Part shown: piece after piece, positions 8,634 to 21,928 of the stretch
Position numbering within the stretch: position 1 is the stretch's first letter
Layout of the letters: each line of letters opens with the position of its first letter
NCBI GenBank assembly: GCA_020061305.1
Contig: JAGUYM010000013.1
Coordinates: 1 to 41,089 of the forward strand
From: Candidatus Woesebacteria bacterium
GTDB taxonomy: Bacteria; Patescibacteriota; Microgenomatia; UBA8517
Reading direction: 5' to 3'
Length of the DNA: 41,089 nt
Program-made: the position numbers and the translations under genes
Notes under the pieces: generated by a model
Databases searched by the model: none
What the model saw: only the letters and a program-made list of their open reading frames with translations
Told to the model about the DNA's origin: nothing

Positions 8634-9694
8634 ATTGACCCTCTAACCAGTCTATTTAATTCTTCCGGTCGTAAGGACCATTCTTTGGCAACATCTATTG
8701 TAATTTTGCCTTGTTTTGTAAGTTGTGCCAAAGAATGTTCAATTGTTGACATTCCAATCTCAAGTGAGGTTTGAATTATTGAGTCCACTTGGTGTGTTTT
8801 TCCTTCTCTTATTGCAGTTTTTATGGCAGTAGTTCCTAACATTACTTCATAAGCAATAACCCTTCCGCCAGCAACAGATGAAACCAATCTTTGAGAAAAT
8901 ACGGCTTCAAGAATAGAGGATAATTGCATCCTAATTTGACTTTGTTGATCCTGCGGAAAAACATCCACAATTCTATCAATGGTCTGAGCAGCTGAGTTGG
9001 TATGGAGTGTGGCAAAAACCAGGTGTCCGGTCTCTGCAATTGTCATCGCGGATTGGATTGTTTCAAAATCTCTCATCTCTCCCACTAAAACAACGTCGGG
9101 ATCTTCACGAAGCACAGATCGAAGAGCCACCTGCCAAGAATGTGTATCAGATTTCATCTCTCTTTGAGAAATAATTGATTTATTAGGCTTAAAAACAAAC
9201 TCAACGGGGTCTTCAATTGTCACAATATGGCAAGATCTTAATCTATTTATTTCATTAATAATGGCAGCCAAAGTCGTTGATTTACCATGACCGGTCGGAC
9301 CAGTTACTAAAACCAGACCTTGTTTTAATGTAGTGAAATTACTGACAATTGCGGGAAGTCCAAGTGTGCTAATTTCAGGTACTTCCATGGGGATTCTTCT
9401 AAATGCTGCCGAAAGGGCATTTTTAGCAGTGTAAGCGTTTACTCTGAACCTTGCCTTTTCGCCAAACGATAATGAGAAATCGACTTCTTTATTAACAGTT
9501 AGCCTTTCAAATTGTTCACCAGTCAATACCTCTTTTAACCCTTCTGCTAATATATCCGGGGTTAATATCCCAGAATCGGGAAGACTTTTTAATTCACCAT
9601 CTATCCTAACTGTTGGAGGAACACCAGCAACCAAATGAAGATCGGATGCTTTTAAATCAATCGTTTGTTGTAATAGGTGTTTTACATCAATCAT
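8630..9694 (-). CDS. pilT: PilT-type retraction ATPase
   Basis: SDLHL, GPTGHGKSTTLAA Walker A, EDPVEFVF, GEMRDFETI, ATLHTNSA. Confidence 0.93.
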   Translation of the reverse strand: MIDVKHLLQQTIDLKASDLHLVAGVPPTVRIDGELKSLPDSGILTPDILAEGLKEVLTGEQFERLTVNKEVDFSLSFGEKARFRVNAYTAKNALSAAFRRIPMEVPEISTLGLPAIVSNFTTLKQGLVLVTGPTGHGKSTTLAAIINEINRLRSCHIVTIEDPVEFVFKPNKSIISQREMKSDTHSWQVALRSVLREDPDVVLVGEMRDFETIQSAMTIAETGHLVFATLHTNSAAQTIDRIVDVFPQDQQSQIRMQLSSILEAVFSQRLVSSVAGGRVIAYEVMLGTTAIKTAIREGKTHQVDSIIQTSLEIGMSTIEHSLAQLTKQGKITIDVAKEWSLRPEELNRLVRGSI

Positions 9695-9702
9695 GACAAT
9701 TT

Positions 9703-11421
9703 TTATTCTTGAGCTACTCTTAAAACCTCTTCTATTGTAGTCTCCCCCGATAAAACCTTCAAATATCCATCCTGTTTTAAGGATACCATACCTTCCTCTT
9801 TCGCTTTTTTCTCAATACCTGATGCTGGTGTTCTTTCCAAAATTAATTTGGCAATGGCGTCTGATACGGGAATAACCTCAAAAATACCAACCCTGCCGTA
9901 ATAGCCCGACATTCCACATTCCTGGCAACCTTTCCCTCTGTAGAACTTGACTTCTTGATTGGTGGGCCAAAACGGACCCAGTACCGCTTTCATTTCTTCA
10001 ACTACTTTAGGATCGGGAACATAACTCTCTTTACAGTCTTCATGTATTTTTCTGACAACTCTTTGGGCAACAATCGCAGTCATCGATGACGCAAGAAGAT
10101 ATGGTTCTGCTCCCATATCAAGAAGTCGGGGAAGTGCACCGGATGCATCATTGGTATGAAGTGTAGAAAAAACCAAATGACCAGTTAACGATGCTTGAAT
10201 TGCAAGATCGGCAGTTTCTCTGTCTCTAATTTCTCCAACTAATATAATATTTGGGTCTTGTCTTAAAAAGGCTCTCAAACCTGATGCAAAAGTTAACCCT
10301 ACTGCAGTATTAATCTGGACCTGATTTACCCCCTGGATTTTATATTCAATTGGGTCTTCAAGTGTAACAATATTTACTTTAGGCGTATTGACTTTAGAAA
10401 TAATCGAATAAAGAGTAGTAGTTTTCCCCGACCCTGTCGGACCACAGATGATAATGATTCCGTGAGGTCTTAATATTGCATCCTGAAGATTTTTCAAGGC
10501 TTTTCCACGAAGACCTAAAACAGTAAGCTCAGGAACACCACCAGTTTTTTTAAGAAGTCTCATGACAATTTTTTCGCCCCAAGTGGTGGGGAGTGTTGAT
10601 ACACGAAGGTCTGTATCAGTGTCATTAGCCTTAAAATTAAACCTTCCGTCCTGCGGAATTCTTTTTTCGTCAATTTTAAGACCTGATAAAATTTTAATTC
10701 TTGAAACAAGCGAGTCATGAAGTTCCCTTGGGATAGTTAGTTTTTCATACAATATTCCGTCAATTCTATACCTTACTCGAGTGGCTCTCTCTTCGGGTTC
10801 GATATGAATATCAGAGCTTCTGGCTTTTACGGCAAATTCCAAAATATGATTAACTATTTCAGTTATCTTTTCTTCTCTAATAAACCCAATCTTTAAATTT
10901 TCTAAAGATGAACTCTTTCTTTCTGGAGCGACCTCTTTCAAGGCTTCTGTAACTTCCTGGGAAAGGGAAGTGGCATAACGGGTGGTTATAATGTCATCAA
11001 GTTTTTCTGGGTCAACTGCGGTAGGCTTTACCCTATAACCGGTCTTTCTTTCCACAAACTCTATTGCTGCAAGGTCCATGGGATCAGCCATGGCAAGTGT
11101 TAAGGCTTTGGTCGTTTTATCTAAAGAGAGCGGGAAAACTTTAAATTTGTTTGAAAGTTCCTGCGAAAGAATTGATAAGGCTTCAGGGGATGCGGGAGTT
11201 GTTGCAAGATCTACATAGGGAATATTATAAAGGATTGCCTTGGCCTTAACTATATCCTCATTTGAAACTAAATTTTGTTTCTTTAGAATTTCTTCCTGAG
11301 TTGAACCATACTGGATCTCAGCCATTTTAACTTGCTGAGCCCTATCGGGAGGTAAAACACCCATAGAAACCAAAATATCAGCTAAATTGGTTCCAGTAAC
11401 TTGTTGGGCAGCAACAGTCAT
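9703..11421 (-). CDS. pilB: PilB/GspE-type assembly ATPase
   Basis: GSPII_E_N-like region, SSDIHIEPEE, GPTGSGKTTTLYS, EDPIEYKI, STLHTNDA. Confidence 0.94.
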   Translation of the reverse strand: MTVAAQQVTGTNLADILVSMGVLPPDRAQQVKMAEIQYGSTQEEILKKQNLVSNEDIVKAKAILYNIPYVDLATTPASPEALSILSQELSNKFKVFPLSLDKTTKALTLAMADPMDLAAIEFVERKTGYRVKPTAVDPEKLDDIITTRYATSLSQEVTEALKEVAPERKSSSLENLKIGFIREEKITEIVNHILEFAVKARSSDIHIEPEERATRVRYRIDGILYEKLTIPRELHDSLVSRIKILSGLKIDEKRIPQDGRFNFKANDTDTDLRVSTLPTTWGEKIVMRLLKKTGGVPELTVLGLRGKALKNLQDAILRPHGIIIICGPTGSGKTTTLYSIISKVNTPKVNIVTLEDPIEYKIQGVNQVQINTAVGLTFASGLRAFLRQDPNIILVGEIRDRETADLAIQASLTGHLVFSTLHTNDASGALPRLLDMGAEPYLLASSMTAIVAQRVVRKIHEDCKESYVPDPKVVEEMKAVLGPFWPTNQEVKFYRGKGCQECGMSGYYGRVGIFEVIPVSDAIAKLILERTPASGIEKKAKEEGMVSLKQDGYLKVLSGETTIEEVLRVAQE

Positions 11422-11450
11422 AAAATCATGATAACATATTAGAAATTTGT

Positions 11451-13950
<2,500 letters not shown>

Positions 13951-13984
13951 AACCGCAGGGGGAGACATCCTGTGATTTCATTTC

Positions 13985-14019
13985 TTGATTTGACTCAAAA
14001 ATAAGAATATAATTTTCGC
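13985..14019 (+). promoter_or_regulatory. promoter of ppa
   Basis: TTGATT-N17-TATAAT-N6-ATG. Confidence 0.75.
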
Positions 14020-14553
14020 ATGAATTTACTTCATGACATATCTTTTGGAGAGGAAAATAAATATTTAAATACTTTTATAGAAATTCCAAAGGGGTCAATG
14101 CACAAAATTGAATATCGATATGAGGAAAATATCTTTGTTCTTGATAGAGTAGAGCCTGAAATCTACAGCAAACCTGTTAATTATGGATTTATCCCCCAAA
14201 CATGGGATGAAGACAATGATCCATTAGATAGTTTAATCATAACTTCAGAACCACTTCCAAGTGGTATTATGGTAAAGACAAAGGTAATTGGTGTTTTAAA
14301 TTTTATTGATGACAGCGAAAATGATCATAAAATAATCTGTGTTCCTGAAGATGATAGAAATGAAGGAAATATTATAAATGATTTGCCAGATCTTCCAAAA
14401 AGATGGATTGAAAAGTTAGAACATCATTTCATGCACTACAAAGATCTTAAAAAACCAGGAAGTACAAAAGTTGAGGGTTGGGGAAACAAGGAAGAAGCTT
14501 GGGAATTAATAATGGGTTGTAACAAAAGATATAGAGATAAATTCTCCAAATAA
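14020..14553 (+). CDS. ppa: inorganic pyrophosphatase
   Basis: EIPKGSMHKIEYRYEE, YGFIPQTWDEDNDPLDSLI. Confidence 0.93.
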   Translation: MNLLHDISFGEENKYLNTFIEIPKGSMHKIEYRYEENIFVLDRVEPEIYSKPVNYGFIPQTWDEDNDPLDSLIITSEPLPSGIMVKTKVIGVLNFIDDSENDHKIICVPEDDRNEGNIINDLPDLPKRWIEKLEHHFMHYKDLKKPGSTKVEGWGNKEEAWELIMGCNKRYRDKFSK

Positions 14554-14559
14554 CTTCAA

Positions 14560-14586
14560 TTGGCACTCTTGACAGACGAGTGCTAA
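14560..14586 (+). promoter_or_regulatory. CIRCE element (HrcA operator)
   Basis: TTGGCACTC-N9-GAGTGCTAA; 17 of 18 match to TTAGCACTC-N9-GAGTGCTAA. Confidence 0.9.
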
Positions 14587-14604
14587 GTTATTATAATACT
14601 TTTT
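14569..14604 (+). promoter_or_regulatory. sigma70-type promoter of clpB
   Basis: TTGACA (14569) N17 TATAAT (14592-14597) then 7 nt to the ATG. Confidence 0.85.
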
Positions 14605-16698
14605 ATGGATAATGATCTAACAAATTTATTTAAAGCGCCTGACCCTAAAGAAGCTCTCCAAAAATACACAATAAACTTAACCGATGAAGCAAGGCTCGGA
14701 AAAATTGACCCTGTAATAGGGAGGGATGGGGAAGTTAGAAGAGTAATGCAGATTTTATCCCGCAGAACTAAAAATAATCCAGTTCTAATAGGCGATCCAG
14801 GTGTCGGTAAAACCGCAATTATCGAAGGACTTGCCCAAAGAATTGTAAGTGGAGAGGTTCCTTCAACTTTAGAAAATCGGGAACTTTTAGTTTTAGATTT
14901 TGCACTTCTTCTTGCAGGAACTAAATTTAGAGGTGAGTTTGAAGAAAGGTTAAAAGCAGTAATAAAAGGTTTGGAAGAAGCAGAAGGTAAATATATTATT
15001 TTTATAGATGAACTTCATTTAATTGTAGGCGGCGGTAGCGGGGGAGACGGAGCCGTTGATGCCGCCAACATGCTAAAGCCAAGTCTTGCCCGTGGGACTC
15101 TTCGCATGATTGGGGCCACAACTGTTGCAGAATATAGAAAATACATTGAAAAGGATGCAGCTCTTGCCCGTCGTTTTCAATCTGTATTAGTTAACGAACC
15201 AAGTGTTGAAGATACCATCTCAATTCTTCGTGGTATTAAAGATAAATACCAAATTCATCATGGAATTAGAATTACAGATGATGCAATTATCGCATCCGCC
15301 AAACTTTCAAATAGATACATCACAAACAGGTTTTTACCTGACAAGGCAATCGATTTAATTGATGAGGCTGCAAGCTCAATTAAAATTGAGGTTGAAAGTA
15401 ATCCCTTGGAGATTGAAACACTAAAGAGAAGATTGACTTCACTTGAAATTGAACAAACCGCTATTAAAAAAGAAAAAGGGGATACCAAAAAAATAGATGA
15501 ACAGATAAAAGATTTGAAAAAAGAAATAGCCGAAGTTGAGACAAAATGGAAAGAACAAAAAGAAATTATTGAAAAAATTCAAAAAACCAGAAGTGAAATA
15601 GACAGGCTCAAACTTGAACTCGAAAAAACTGAAAGAGAAATAAAACTTGATGAAGCGGCAGAAATAAAATATGGGAAACTTCCCAAATTAGAGGAAGATC
15701 TAAAGGAGCTTGAAAATACTTGGAATTCAATCCCTCAAAAAAATAGAATACTAAGAGTTGAGGTGACAAAAGAAGACATTGCAAAAGTAGTATCCTCATC
15801 AACTGGAATTCCTGTCGGAAGACTGTTGGGTTCTGAGCAGGAAAAAATAATTAATTTGAAAGACAATCTTAAAAAATATGTGGTGGGGCAAGATGATGCA
15901 TTAGAGAAAATATCAAAAGCTGTAAAAAGAGGTAGAGCTGGGCTTAAAGATGAAAAAAGACCAGTTGGAAGTTTTCTATTTATGGGCCCAACGGGGGTTG
16001 GAAAAACTGAAACTGCAAAGGCCTTAGCAAGAGTTCTCTTTGATGACGAAAAAGCCTTAATTAGAATTGATATGAGTGAATATAGTGAAGCTCACTCAGT
16101 AGCAAGGCTAATAGGTGCCCCACCGGGATATGTTGGCTTTGAAGAAGGTGGGCAATTAACAGAAACTGTTAGAAGAAAGCCTTATTCGGTCATTCTTCTT
16201 GATGAGGTAGAAAAAGCAAATCCTCAAATATTTAATATATTTTTACAAATCATGGATGATGGGAGATTGACTGACGGCAAGGGAAATATCGTTGACTTTA
16301 AAAATACCATTATAATTATGACCTCAAATATTAATCCGGAAGATTTGTCAAAAACATTTAAACCTGAATTTATAAATAGACTTGATGGACAAATTGAATT
16401 TGAAAATTTAAGACAGGATAAAATGATTGATATTGCAAAACTACAGCTAGAAAACGCCAAAGCCACACTTAAAAGTCAAGAGGTTGAAATGGAATATGAT
16501 GATGAGGTTATAAAATATTTTGCAGTCGATGGTTATAGTGAAACATTTGGCGCAAGACCACTTAAAAGGCTTATTGAAGAGAAAATAATGGATAAGGCGG
16601 CTGATATGATTTTGGATGGAGAAATCAAATCAAAAGATAAAATAATTGTTAAGGTAAAGCAAGGAAAAATTGAATTAGAACCAAAGTTACAGAACTAA
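14605..16698 (+). CDS. clpB: ClpB-type AAA+ disaggregase lacking the Clp_N domain
   Basis: Two AAA+ modules ([26 protein letters not shown]), M-domain coiled coil; starts directly at AAA1. A CIRCE element lies immediately upstream. Confidence 0.9.
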   Translation: MDNDLTNLFKAPDPKEALQKYTINLTDEARLGKIDPVIGRDGEVRRVMQILSRRTKNNPVLIGDPGVGKTAIIEGLAQRIVSGEVPSTLENRELLVLDFALLLAGTKFRGEFEERLKAVIKGLEEAEGKYIIFIDELHLIVGGGSGGDGAVDAANMLKPSLARGTLRMIGATTVAEYRKYIEKDAALARRFQSVLVNEPSVEDTISILRGIKDKYQIHHGIRITDDAIIASAKLSNRYITNRFLPDKAIDLIDEAASSIKIEVESNPLEIETLKRRLTSLEIEQTAIKKEKGDTKKIDEQIKDLKKEIAEVETKWKEQKEIIEKIQKTRSEIDRLKLELEKTEREIKLDEAAEIKYGKLPKLEEDLKELENTWNSIPQKNRILRVEVTKEDIAKVVSSSTGIPVGRLLGSEQEKIINLKDNLKKYVVGQDDALEKISKAVKRGRAGLKDEKRPVGSFLFMGPTGVGKTETAKALARVLFDDEKALIRIDMSEYSEAHSVARLIGAPPGYVGFEEGGQLTETVRRKPYSVILLDEVEKANPQIFNIFLQIMDDGRLTDGKGNIVDFKNTIIIMTSNINPEDLSKTFKPEFINRLDGQIEFENLRQDKMIDIAKLQLENAKATLKSQEVEMEYDDEVIKYFAVDGYSETFGARPLKRLIEEKIMDKAADMILDGEIKSKDKIIVKVKQGKIELEPKLQN

Positions 16699-16701
16699 TG
16701 T

Positions 16702-17319
16702 CTAAAACAAACTTCCTTGATTGTCATCAGTTTTGACTTCTTCTTTAGGGTAGCTAAAATCGACATTAATTTCGCGAAGAGTATTCCAATAATCAATAAA
16801 TTTTAGTTTTTTAAATTTTAACCCATAATCATATATTTCTTTTGTCAACCTCACATCTTCTTCGCAGTAATATTTTAATTTATTTAGCGATTCTTGATCT
16901 CTTTTTTGCCAATATATTATGGCATTAACAGGATCATCGGCTTTAGTATCTCCCAATGTACCTTGGGCAACTTTTTGCAGAGAAACCCTTTTACCGTTTG
17001 CCTCTTTTATATGTTCCAAAATGTCAAAATGGGGTAGCCTGGTAATTTCTGGCAGGTATGGCTTTAAAACTTGTATATCAAATCTTTTGGAATTAAATCC
17101 AGTTATTCTGTTTGCATTTTTAAAATATTCCCATGAATCCTTAATATTATTTTCCCAAAAAGATAGCATTCGCCCCTCCAATTCATTATAGTTCTCATCA
17201 ATTTTTCTAAAATACAACGAAACTATTGAAACCCCAAGCTTTTGAGGATCAAATGAACCAATGTCATCAAAAAATTTCTGCGTCTCAAGATCAAAAATAA
17301 CTTCTGTATGAATTTGCAT
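16702..17319 (-). CDS. RNase H-like / DnaQ-type 3'-5' exonuclease (YprB-like)
   Basis: VIFDLETQKFFDD, ITGFNSKRFDIQVLKPYL, YYCEEDVRLTKEIYDYG. Confidence 0.75.
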   Translation of the reverse strand: MQIHTEVIFDLETQKFFDDIGSFDPQKLGVSIVSLYFRKIDENYNELEGRMLSFWENNIKDSWEYFKNANRITGFNSKRFDIQVLKPYLPEITRLPHFDILEHIKEANGKRVSLQKVAQGTLGDTKADDPVNAIIYWQKRDQESLNKLKYYCEEDVRLTKEIYDYGLKFKKLKFIDYWNTLREINVDFSYPKEEVKTDDNQGSLF

Positions 17320-17392
17320 GAACTATAATTATACAACAAACTGTCATTGCGATCCGCCCAGAGAGGGGTAGTAATCTTTAATAACCTTCCTC

Positions 17393-17429
17393 TTGCTTCG
17401 GATAAATATACAGGCTACAATGTCTAGGC
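17393..17429 (+). promoter_or_regulatory. promoter of gyrA
   Basis: TTGCTT-N17-TACAAT-N8-ATG. Confidence 0.65.
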
Positions 17430-20048
17430 ATGGAAATTGGCAAAGTTACAACTACAGAAATAACTTCAGAACTTTCAAAAAGTTATGTTGACTATGCAAT
17501 GAGTGTTATCGTTGCCCGCGCGCTTCCTGATGTCAGGGACGGACTAAAGCCAGTCCACAGAAGAATTTTATATGCTATGGCCCAAATGGGATTAAGGCAC
17601 ACTGGAAGTTTTTCCAAATCTGCCAAAGTCGTCGGAGAAGTTTTGGGTAAATATCACCCGCATGGTGATCAAGCAGTCTATGACACACTTGTTCGTTTGG
17701 CCCAAGATTTTTCTATGAGATACCCATTGGTAAAGGGTCAGGGTAATTTTGGTTCAGTTGACGGCGACCCGGCAGCTGCCATGAGGTATACCGAAGCTAA
17801 ACTTTCTCCAATTTCAGAATATTTACTTCTTGATATGGAAAAGGACACGGTTGATTATACAGATAATTTTGATGCAACACTAAAAGAACCAAGTTTCTTG
17901 CCTGCACTTCTTCCAAATTTACTACTTATGGGCTCTGAAGGAATCGCTGTTGGCATGGCAACCAAAATCCCGCCTCATAATCTAGGTGAAATAGTTGATG
18001 CGATTATTAAAACGATTGAGATGGGAAAGGTAACCACAACTTCTGAAGAAGAAAGAAGTAAAGAAACAGATTTTGTCATTAACAAAATAAATTTAGTAGC
18101 ATCGGGTGAAGAAAAAAAATTAGAAGAAAAAGATGTTGACCCAAAAACCATATCCTTTGAAAGTGATGTAACAATTGATGAACTAGTAAAAGTAATTCCG
18201 GGTCCTGATTTTCCAACTGGAGGTGCAATTTATGATGCTTCTTCCCTTAGTGAGGTTTATGCAACAGGTAGAGGAAGGATTGTAGTAAGAGGCCTTGCCG
18301 ACATTCAAGAAAACAAGGCGGGCAAGACTCAAATTATAATTAGCGAAATTCCATATCAAGTCAACAAGGCTGAAATGGTTGCTAAAATTGCAGAACTTGT
18401 AAAAGATAAAAAAATAATAGGAATCTCAGACCTGCGCGATGAATCAGACAAGGACGGTATGGGAGTTGTGGTTGATCTTAAAAGAGATGCCAAACCCAAA
18501 GCGGTTTTAAACAATATTTATAAGCATACGCGACTTCAAACAACTTTTCCGGCAAATTTTGTGGCTTTGGTCGACGGGACTCCGCATACTTTAAATTTAA
18601 AGCAAATTTTAGTTGAGTATGTAAAACATAGACAAAAAGTAGTTATCAGAAGAACTATTTTTGAATTAACTGAAGCAAAAAAAAGGGCCCATATTTTGGA
18701 AGGTCTTAAAATCGCATTAGATAATTTGGACGCAGTTATCAAAACAATTAGAGAAAGTAAAACTCAGGAAGATGCCAAAAATAATTTAATAACAAGATTC
18801 AAACTTTCTGAAATTCAAGCAACAGCAATACTAGATATGCAACTTAGAAGACTTGCTGCGCTTGAGAGAGAAAAAATTGAAAAAGAATACGAAGAAATCA
18901 AAAAATTAATTGATCAATTAATTGCAATTTTAAAAGACCCGCAAAAAGTATTAAAAATAATTACGGATGAGTTAATAGGGCTAAAGGAAAAATTTGGAGA
19001 CGACCGAAAAACAAAAATTTATAAAAGTAAAATTGGTCAGTTTAGTGAGGAGGATTTAGTAGCTAAAGAGGATGTTTTGGTAACTGTAACTAAAACCGGT
19101 TATATCAAGAGAGTTTCAAAAAATATTTATAAGGCTCAAAGAAGGGGAGGAAAGGGAGTAATTGGGATGACCACCAAAGAAGAGGATGAGATTGATCACT
19201 TAGTTACCGCCTCAACACATGATCAAATATTGTTCTTTACTAATAAAGGCCGCGTTTTTGGGACAAAGGCGTATGAAATCCCCGAAAGCAGTCGCCAGGC
19301 CAAAGGGCAAGCCTTAGTAAATTTCTTAAATCTTGAACAGGGAGAACTTATTAAATCAATTCTACCCATGAGTAAAGATAATGGAGCCAAAAATTTAATA
19401 ATGGCAACTGCAAAAGGCGTAGTTAAAAAAACAGACCTTTCTCAATTTGCAAATCTTAGAGCAAAGGGTTTAATTGCGATAAAACTTGACGCAAATGATA
19501 GTTTGGTTTCAGTTCATCCGACAAATGGAAGCGACCATGTAATGCTTCTTACTAAAAAGGGTATTTCCATAAGATTTCCAGAAGCAAATGTTAGGCCAAT
19601 GGGGAGGGCGACATCTGGAGTTACTGGCATCAAACTCGACACAAATGATGAGGTTATTGGTATGGAAGTTTTTCCTGAAAAATTAGAAATCCCTGCAGAT
19701 AAGAGGAAAAAAGTTTTTATGGACATCTTAACACTATCTGTAAATGGTTTAGGTAAAAGAACTAGTTATAATAATTTTCCAACACAAAAAAGGGCGGGTA
19801 GGGGAGTAAAGGCTTGTATAATAAGTAACAAAACTGGAGATTTGGCCTGTGCAGTTAAAGTCACCGAAAAATCAGACCAATTAGTAGTTACTTCTAAAAA
19901 GGGACAAGTCATAAAACTTCCAGTTAAAAACATTCCACAATTGGGGAGAGCTACACAAGGAGTAATAGTCATGAGGTTTGCCGAAAAATCAGATTCCGTC
20001 GCCGCCGCCGCCGTGATTGATAAAACAGGAGAAGAAGATGAAGAATAA
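17430..20048 (+). CDS. gyrA: DNA gyrase subunit A
   Basis: [45 protein letters not shown]-terminal beta-pinwheel repeats. Confidence 0.96.
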   Translation: MEIGKVTTTEITSELSKSYVDYAMSVIVARALPDVRDGLKPVHRRILYAMAQMGLRHTGSFSKSAKVVGEVLGKYHPHGDQAVYDTLVRLAQDFSMRYPLVKGQGNFGSVDGDPAAAMRYTEAKLSPISEYLLLDMEKDTVDYTDNFDATLKEPSFLPALLPNLLLMGSEGIAVGMATKIPPHNLGEIVDAIIKTIEMGKVTTTSEEERSKETDFVINKINLVASGEEKKLEEKDVDPKTISFESDVTIDELVKVIPGPDFPTGGAIYDASSLSEVYATGRGRIVVRGLADIQENKAGKTQIIISEIPYQVNKAEMVAKIAELVKDKKIIGISDLRDESDKDGMGVVVDLKRDAKPKAVLNNIYKHTRLQTTFPANFVALVDGTPHTLNLKQILVEYVKHRQKVVIRRTIFELTEAKKRAHILEGLKIALDNLDAVIKTIRESKTQEDAKNNLITRFKLSEIQATAILDMQLRRLAALEREKIEKEYEEIKKLIDQLIAILKDPQKVLKIITDELIGLKEKFGDDRKTKIYKSKIGQFSEEDLVAKEDVLVTVTKTGYIKRVSKNIYKAQRRGGKGVIGMTTKEEDEIDHLVTASTHDQILFFTNKGRVFGTKAYEIPESSRQAKGQALVNFLNLEQGELIKSILPMSKDNGAKNLIMATAKGVVKKTDLSQFANLRAKGLIAIKLDANDSLVSVHPTNGSDHVMLLTKKGISIRFPEANVRPMGRATSGVTGIKLDTNDEVIGMEVFPEKLEIPADKRKKVFMDILTLSVNGLGKRTSYNNFPTQKRAGRGVKACIISNKTGDLACAVKVTEKSDQLVVTSKKGQVIKLPVKNIPQLGRATQGVIVMRFAEKSDSVAAAAVIDKTGEEDEE

Positions 20049-20056
20049 ATAAATTG

Positions 20057-20077
20057 TGTGAGGGTCGGACCTTCACA
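20057..20077 (+). terminator. hairpin downstream of gyrA, possible terminator
   Basis: TGTGAGGGT-CGG-ACCTTCACA, 9 bp stem with one G-U; only a weak T run follows. Confidence 0.35.
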
Positions 20078-20090
20078 TTTCAATTACTTC

Positions 20091-20125
20091 TTGATATTTT
20101 CATCAATACTTAATATATTTATATT
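20091..20125 (+). promoter_or_regulatory. promoter of SIMPL gene
   Basis: TTGATA-N17-TATATT-N6-ATG. Confidence 0.7.
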
Positions 20126-20875
20126 ATGGATAGAAGAGTTGAATTTGTAGGATCAATAATTGTATTTTTTGTACTTCTTTTTGTATATTCAAAATGGGGG
20201 CCGGCTATTCCATTTTCAACCACCACCCAATATAGAGGTGAGCCAATGATAGTTTCTGCAGAAGGAAAAACTTTTGTCACACCAGATACAGCGACATTTT
20301 CATTTGGAATTGAAGAAAATGGGCAGAGCTTGAAACAAGTTCAGGATAGAGTAAATAAAAAATCACAAAGTTTGGTTGCAGAAGTTAAGAAATTTGGAGT
20401 TGATGAAAAAGATATTAAAACAACACATTATAATATCTACCCAGAAAGGGAATATCAAACAGGAACAAACAGGATAACAGGCTACAATGTCAGTATTGGG
20501 TATATAGTTAAAATCCGAGATTTTGACAAAATTAATGAATTATTAACCCTTATAACAAACAGTGGAGCAAATAATGTAAGTGGAATTAATTTTGAAGTAA
20601 GTGATGATCTTATGGATCAAAAACTTAATGAAGCTAGAAAAATAGCTTCTGACAAAGCTAAAGACAAAGCACATGGCTTAGCAAAAGCCTCTGGGATTAC
20701 TCTTGGTAAAATTATTAATGTATCAGAAAATAATAATGGTGGAATCAGACCCTATCCAATGGAAAGAAGCTTGCCTGTGACGAATGGGGAAGACGAGCAG
20801 GTTACACAACCTGAAATTGTACCAGGGGAATCAGAAATATCAATTACAATAAGCCTATCCTACGAAGTCAGATAG
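20126..20875 (+). CDS. SIMPL (DUF541) domain protein, membrane anchored
   Basis: N-terminal TM helix; MIVSAEGKTFVTPDTATFSFGIEENGQSLKQVQDRVNKK. Confidence 0.85.
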   Translation: MDRRVEFVGSIIVFFVLLFVYSKWGPAIPFSTTTQYRGEPMIVSAEGKTFVTPDTATFSFGIEENGQSLKQVQDRVNKKSQSLVAEVKKFGVDEKDIKTTHYNIYPEREYQTGTNRITGYNVSIGYIVKIRDFDKINELLTLITNSGANNVSGINFEVSDDLMDQKLNEARKIASDKAKDKAHGLAKASGITLGKIINVSENNNGGIRPYPMERSLPVTNGEDEQVTQPEIVPGESEISITISLSYEVR

Positions 20876-21869
20876 ATTCCATAACATACTTTTTAATTCC
20901 TTCATAATTGTTTTGTCCTGATTTTGGAATCAAAATGTATGCACCTGACGCACTTTTACCATTCTGTAACACATTTTGGTCAGAAAGGTTAATAAATGAA
21001 ATTGCATATTCAAGTGGATTACCAATTTTTGTTAGATATTCATTTACTTTTTCTAAATTCAAATCTGTTTTTACAAAACCAAATACTTCTTTTGTATTTT
21101 TTATACTGGCCTTTTGCAGAATTGCTTTTAAGACTTCAAACTGGTGTTGGCTTCTGGTAAAATCACTTCCACCATGCCTGCTTCTGACATATTTTAGGGC
21201 ACCGCTTCCATCCATATGATTTATACCAGCAGGATAGAAAATAGTTTCATATCGACAGATAAATTGCTTTTCAAGCTCAAAGCCTGAATATTTTTGATGA
21301 AGCTCAGTTACTTTTTCCGGACTAAAACCACAAAGTTCATTTTCAAGGCCTCTTACTGGATAAAAATTGTCTGTATAGGCCTTTTTGACATCGACTTCTA
21401 CACCGCCAAGGCTATCAATTAAGTTTACAAAAGATATAAAGTCGATAGATATGAAGTTAGATATTGGCAAACCAGTAATTGCAGTTATTGCGTCTCTAAT
21501 TGATGGGTCAGCATTTATTTTATGTCCAGAAAAATAAAGATCACGAGGAATGGAAATCAAACTGGCCTTTTTATCTGTTGTATTTACAGAAACAACGATT
21601 ATTGAATCAGATAATGTTCCACCGCTATGACCAAGTCCCCCAGAACCCAAAAGAAGCATGTTAAACCTCTCTGCGTTTTTAGTTGTTTCTCTTTTATCTT
21701 CTAAAATGGTAGGGAGCGTGACTGGTTGATTGTTAATTGTTGGTTGTTGTAGATTGACTTTTTTATTTAAAAAAAGTTTATAACCTACTGAGCCTGATGT
21801 CATCCCAACTATAAAAATCGCCCCAATTAATGCTGATGTTTTGTATGGATTTTCTAGCCATTCTTTCAT
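20868..21869 (-). CDS. LytR-CpsA-Psr (LCP) family protein
   Basis: NMLLLGSGG, DSIIVVSVNTTDKKASLISIPRDLYF, KYVRSRHGGSDFTRSQHQ. Confidence 0.9.
   Translation of the reverse strand: MKEWLENPYKTSALIGAIFIVGMTSGSVGYKLFLNKKVNLQQPTINNQPVTLPTILEDKRETTKNAERFNMLLLGSGGLGHSGGTLSDSIIVVSVNTTDKKASLISIPRDLYFSGHKINADPSIRDAITAITGLPISNFISIDFISFVNLIDSLGGVEVDVKKAYTDNFYPVRGLENELCGFSPEKVTELHQKYSGFELEKQFICRYETIFYPAGINHMDGSGALKYVRSRHGGSDFTRSQHQFEVLKAILQKASIKNTKEVFGFVKTDLNLEKVNEYLTKIGNPLEYAISFINLSDQNVLQNGKSASGAYILIPKSGQNNYEGIKKYVMESI
21726..21753. repeat. period-7 array inside LCP gene
   Basis: TTGATTG TTAATTG TTGGTTG TTGTAGA. Confidence 0.7.
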
Positions 21870-21928
21870 GAGTTTTTTAATTCCTCTTCTTTATATTTAC
21901 CACTAACATGGGACTTCCCTTTCAGTCA

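Noticed and set aside
18904-18930. AATTAATTGATCAATTAATT 20-bp palindrome in gyrA
   Set aside because: Falls out of codons for LIDQLI in a conserved helix; likely coincidental.
19998-20015. GCC trinucleotide run near gyrA 3' end
   Set aside because: Short Ala codon run in a variable C-terminal tail; no wider pattern.
19766-20083. 105-aa minus ORF antisense to gyrA 3' end
   Set aside because: Antisense shadow ORF without recognisable features.
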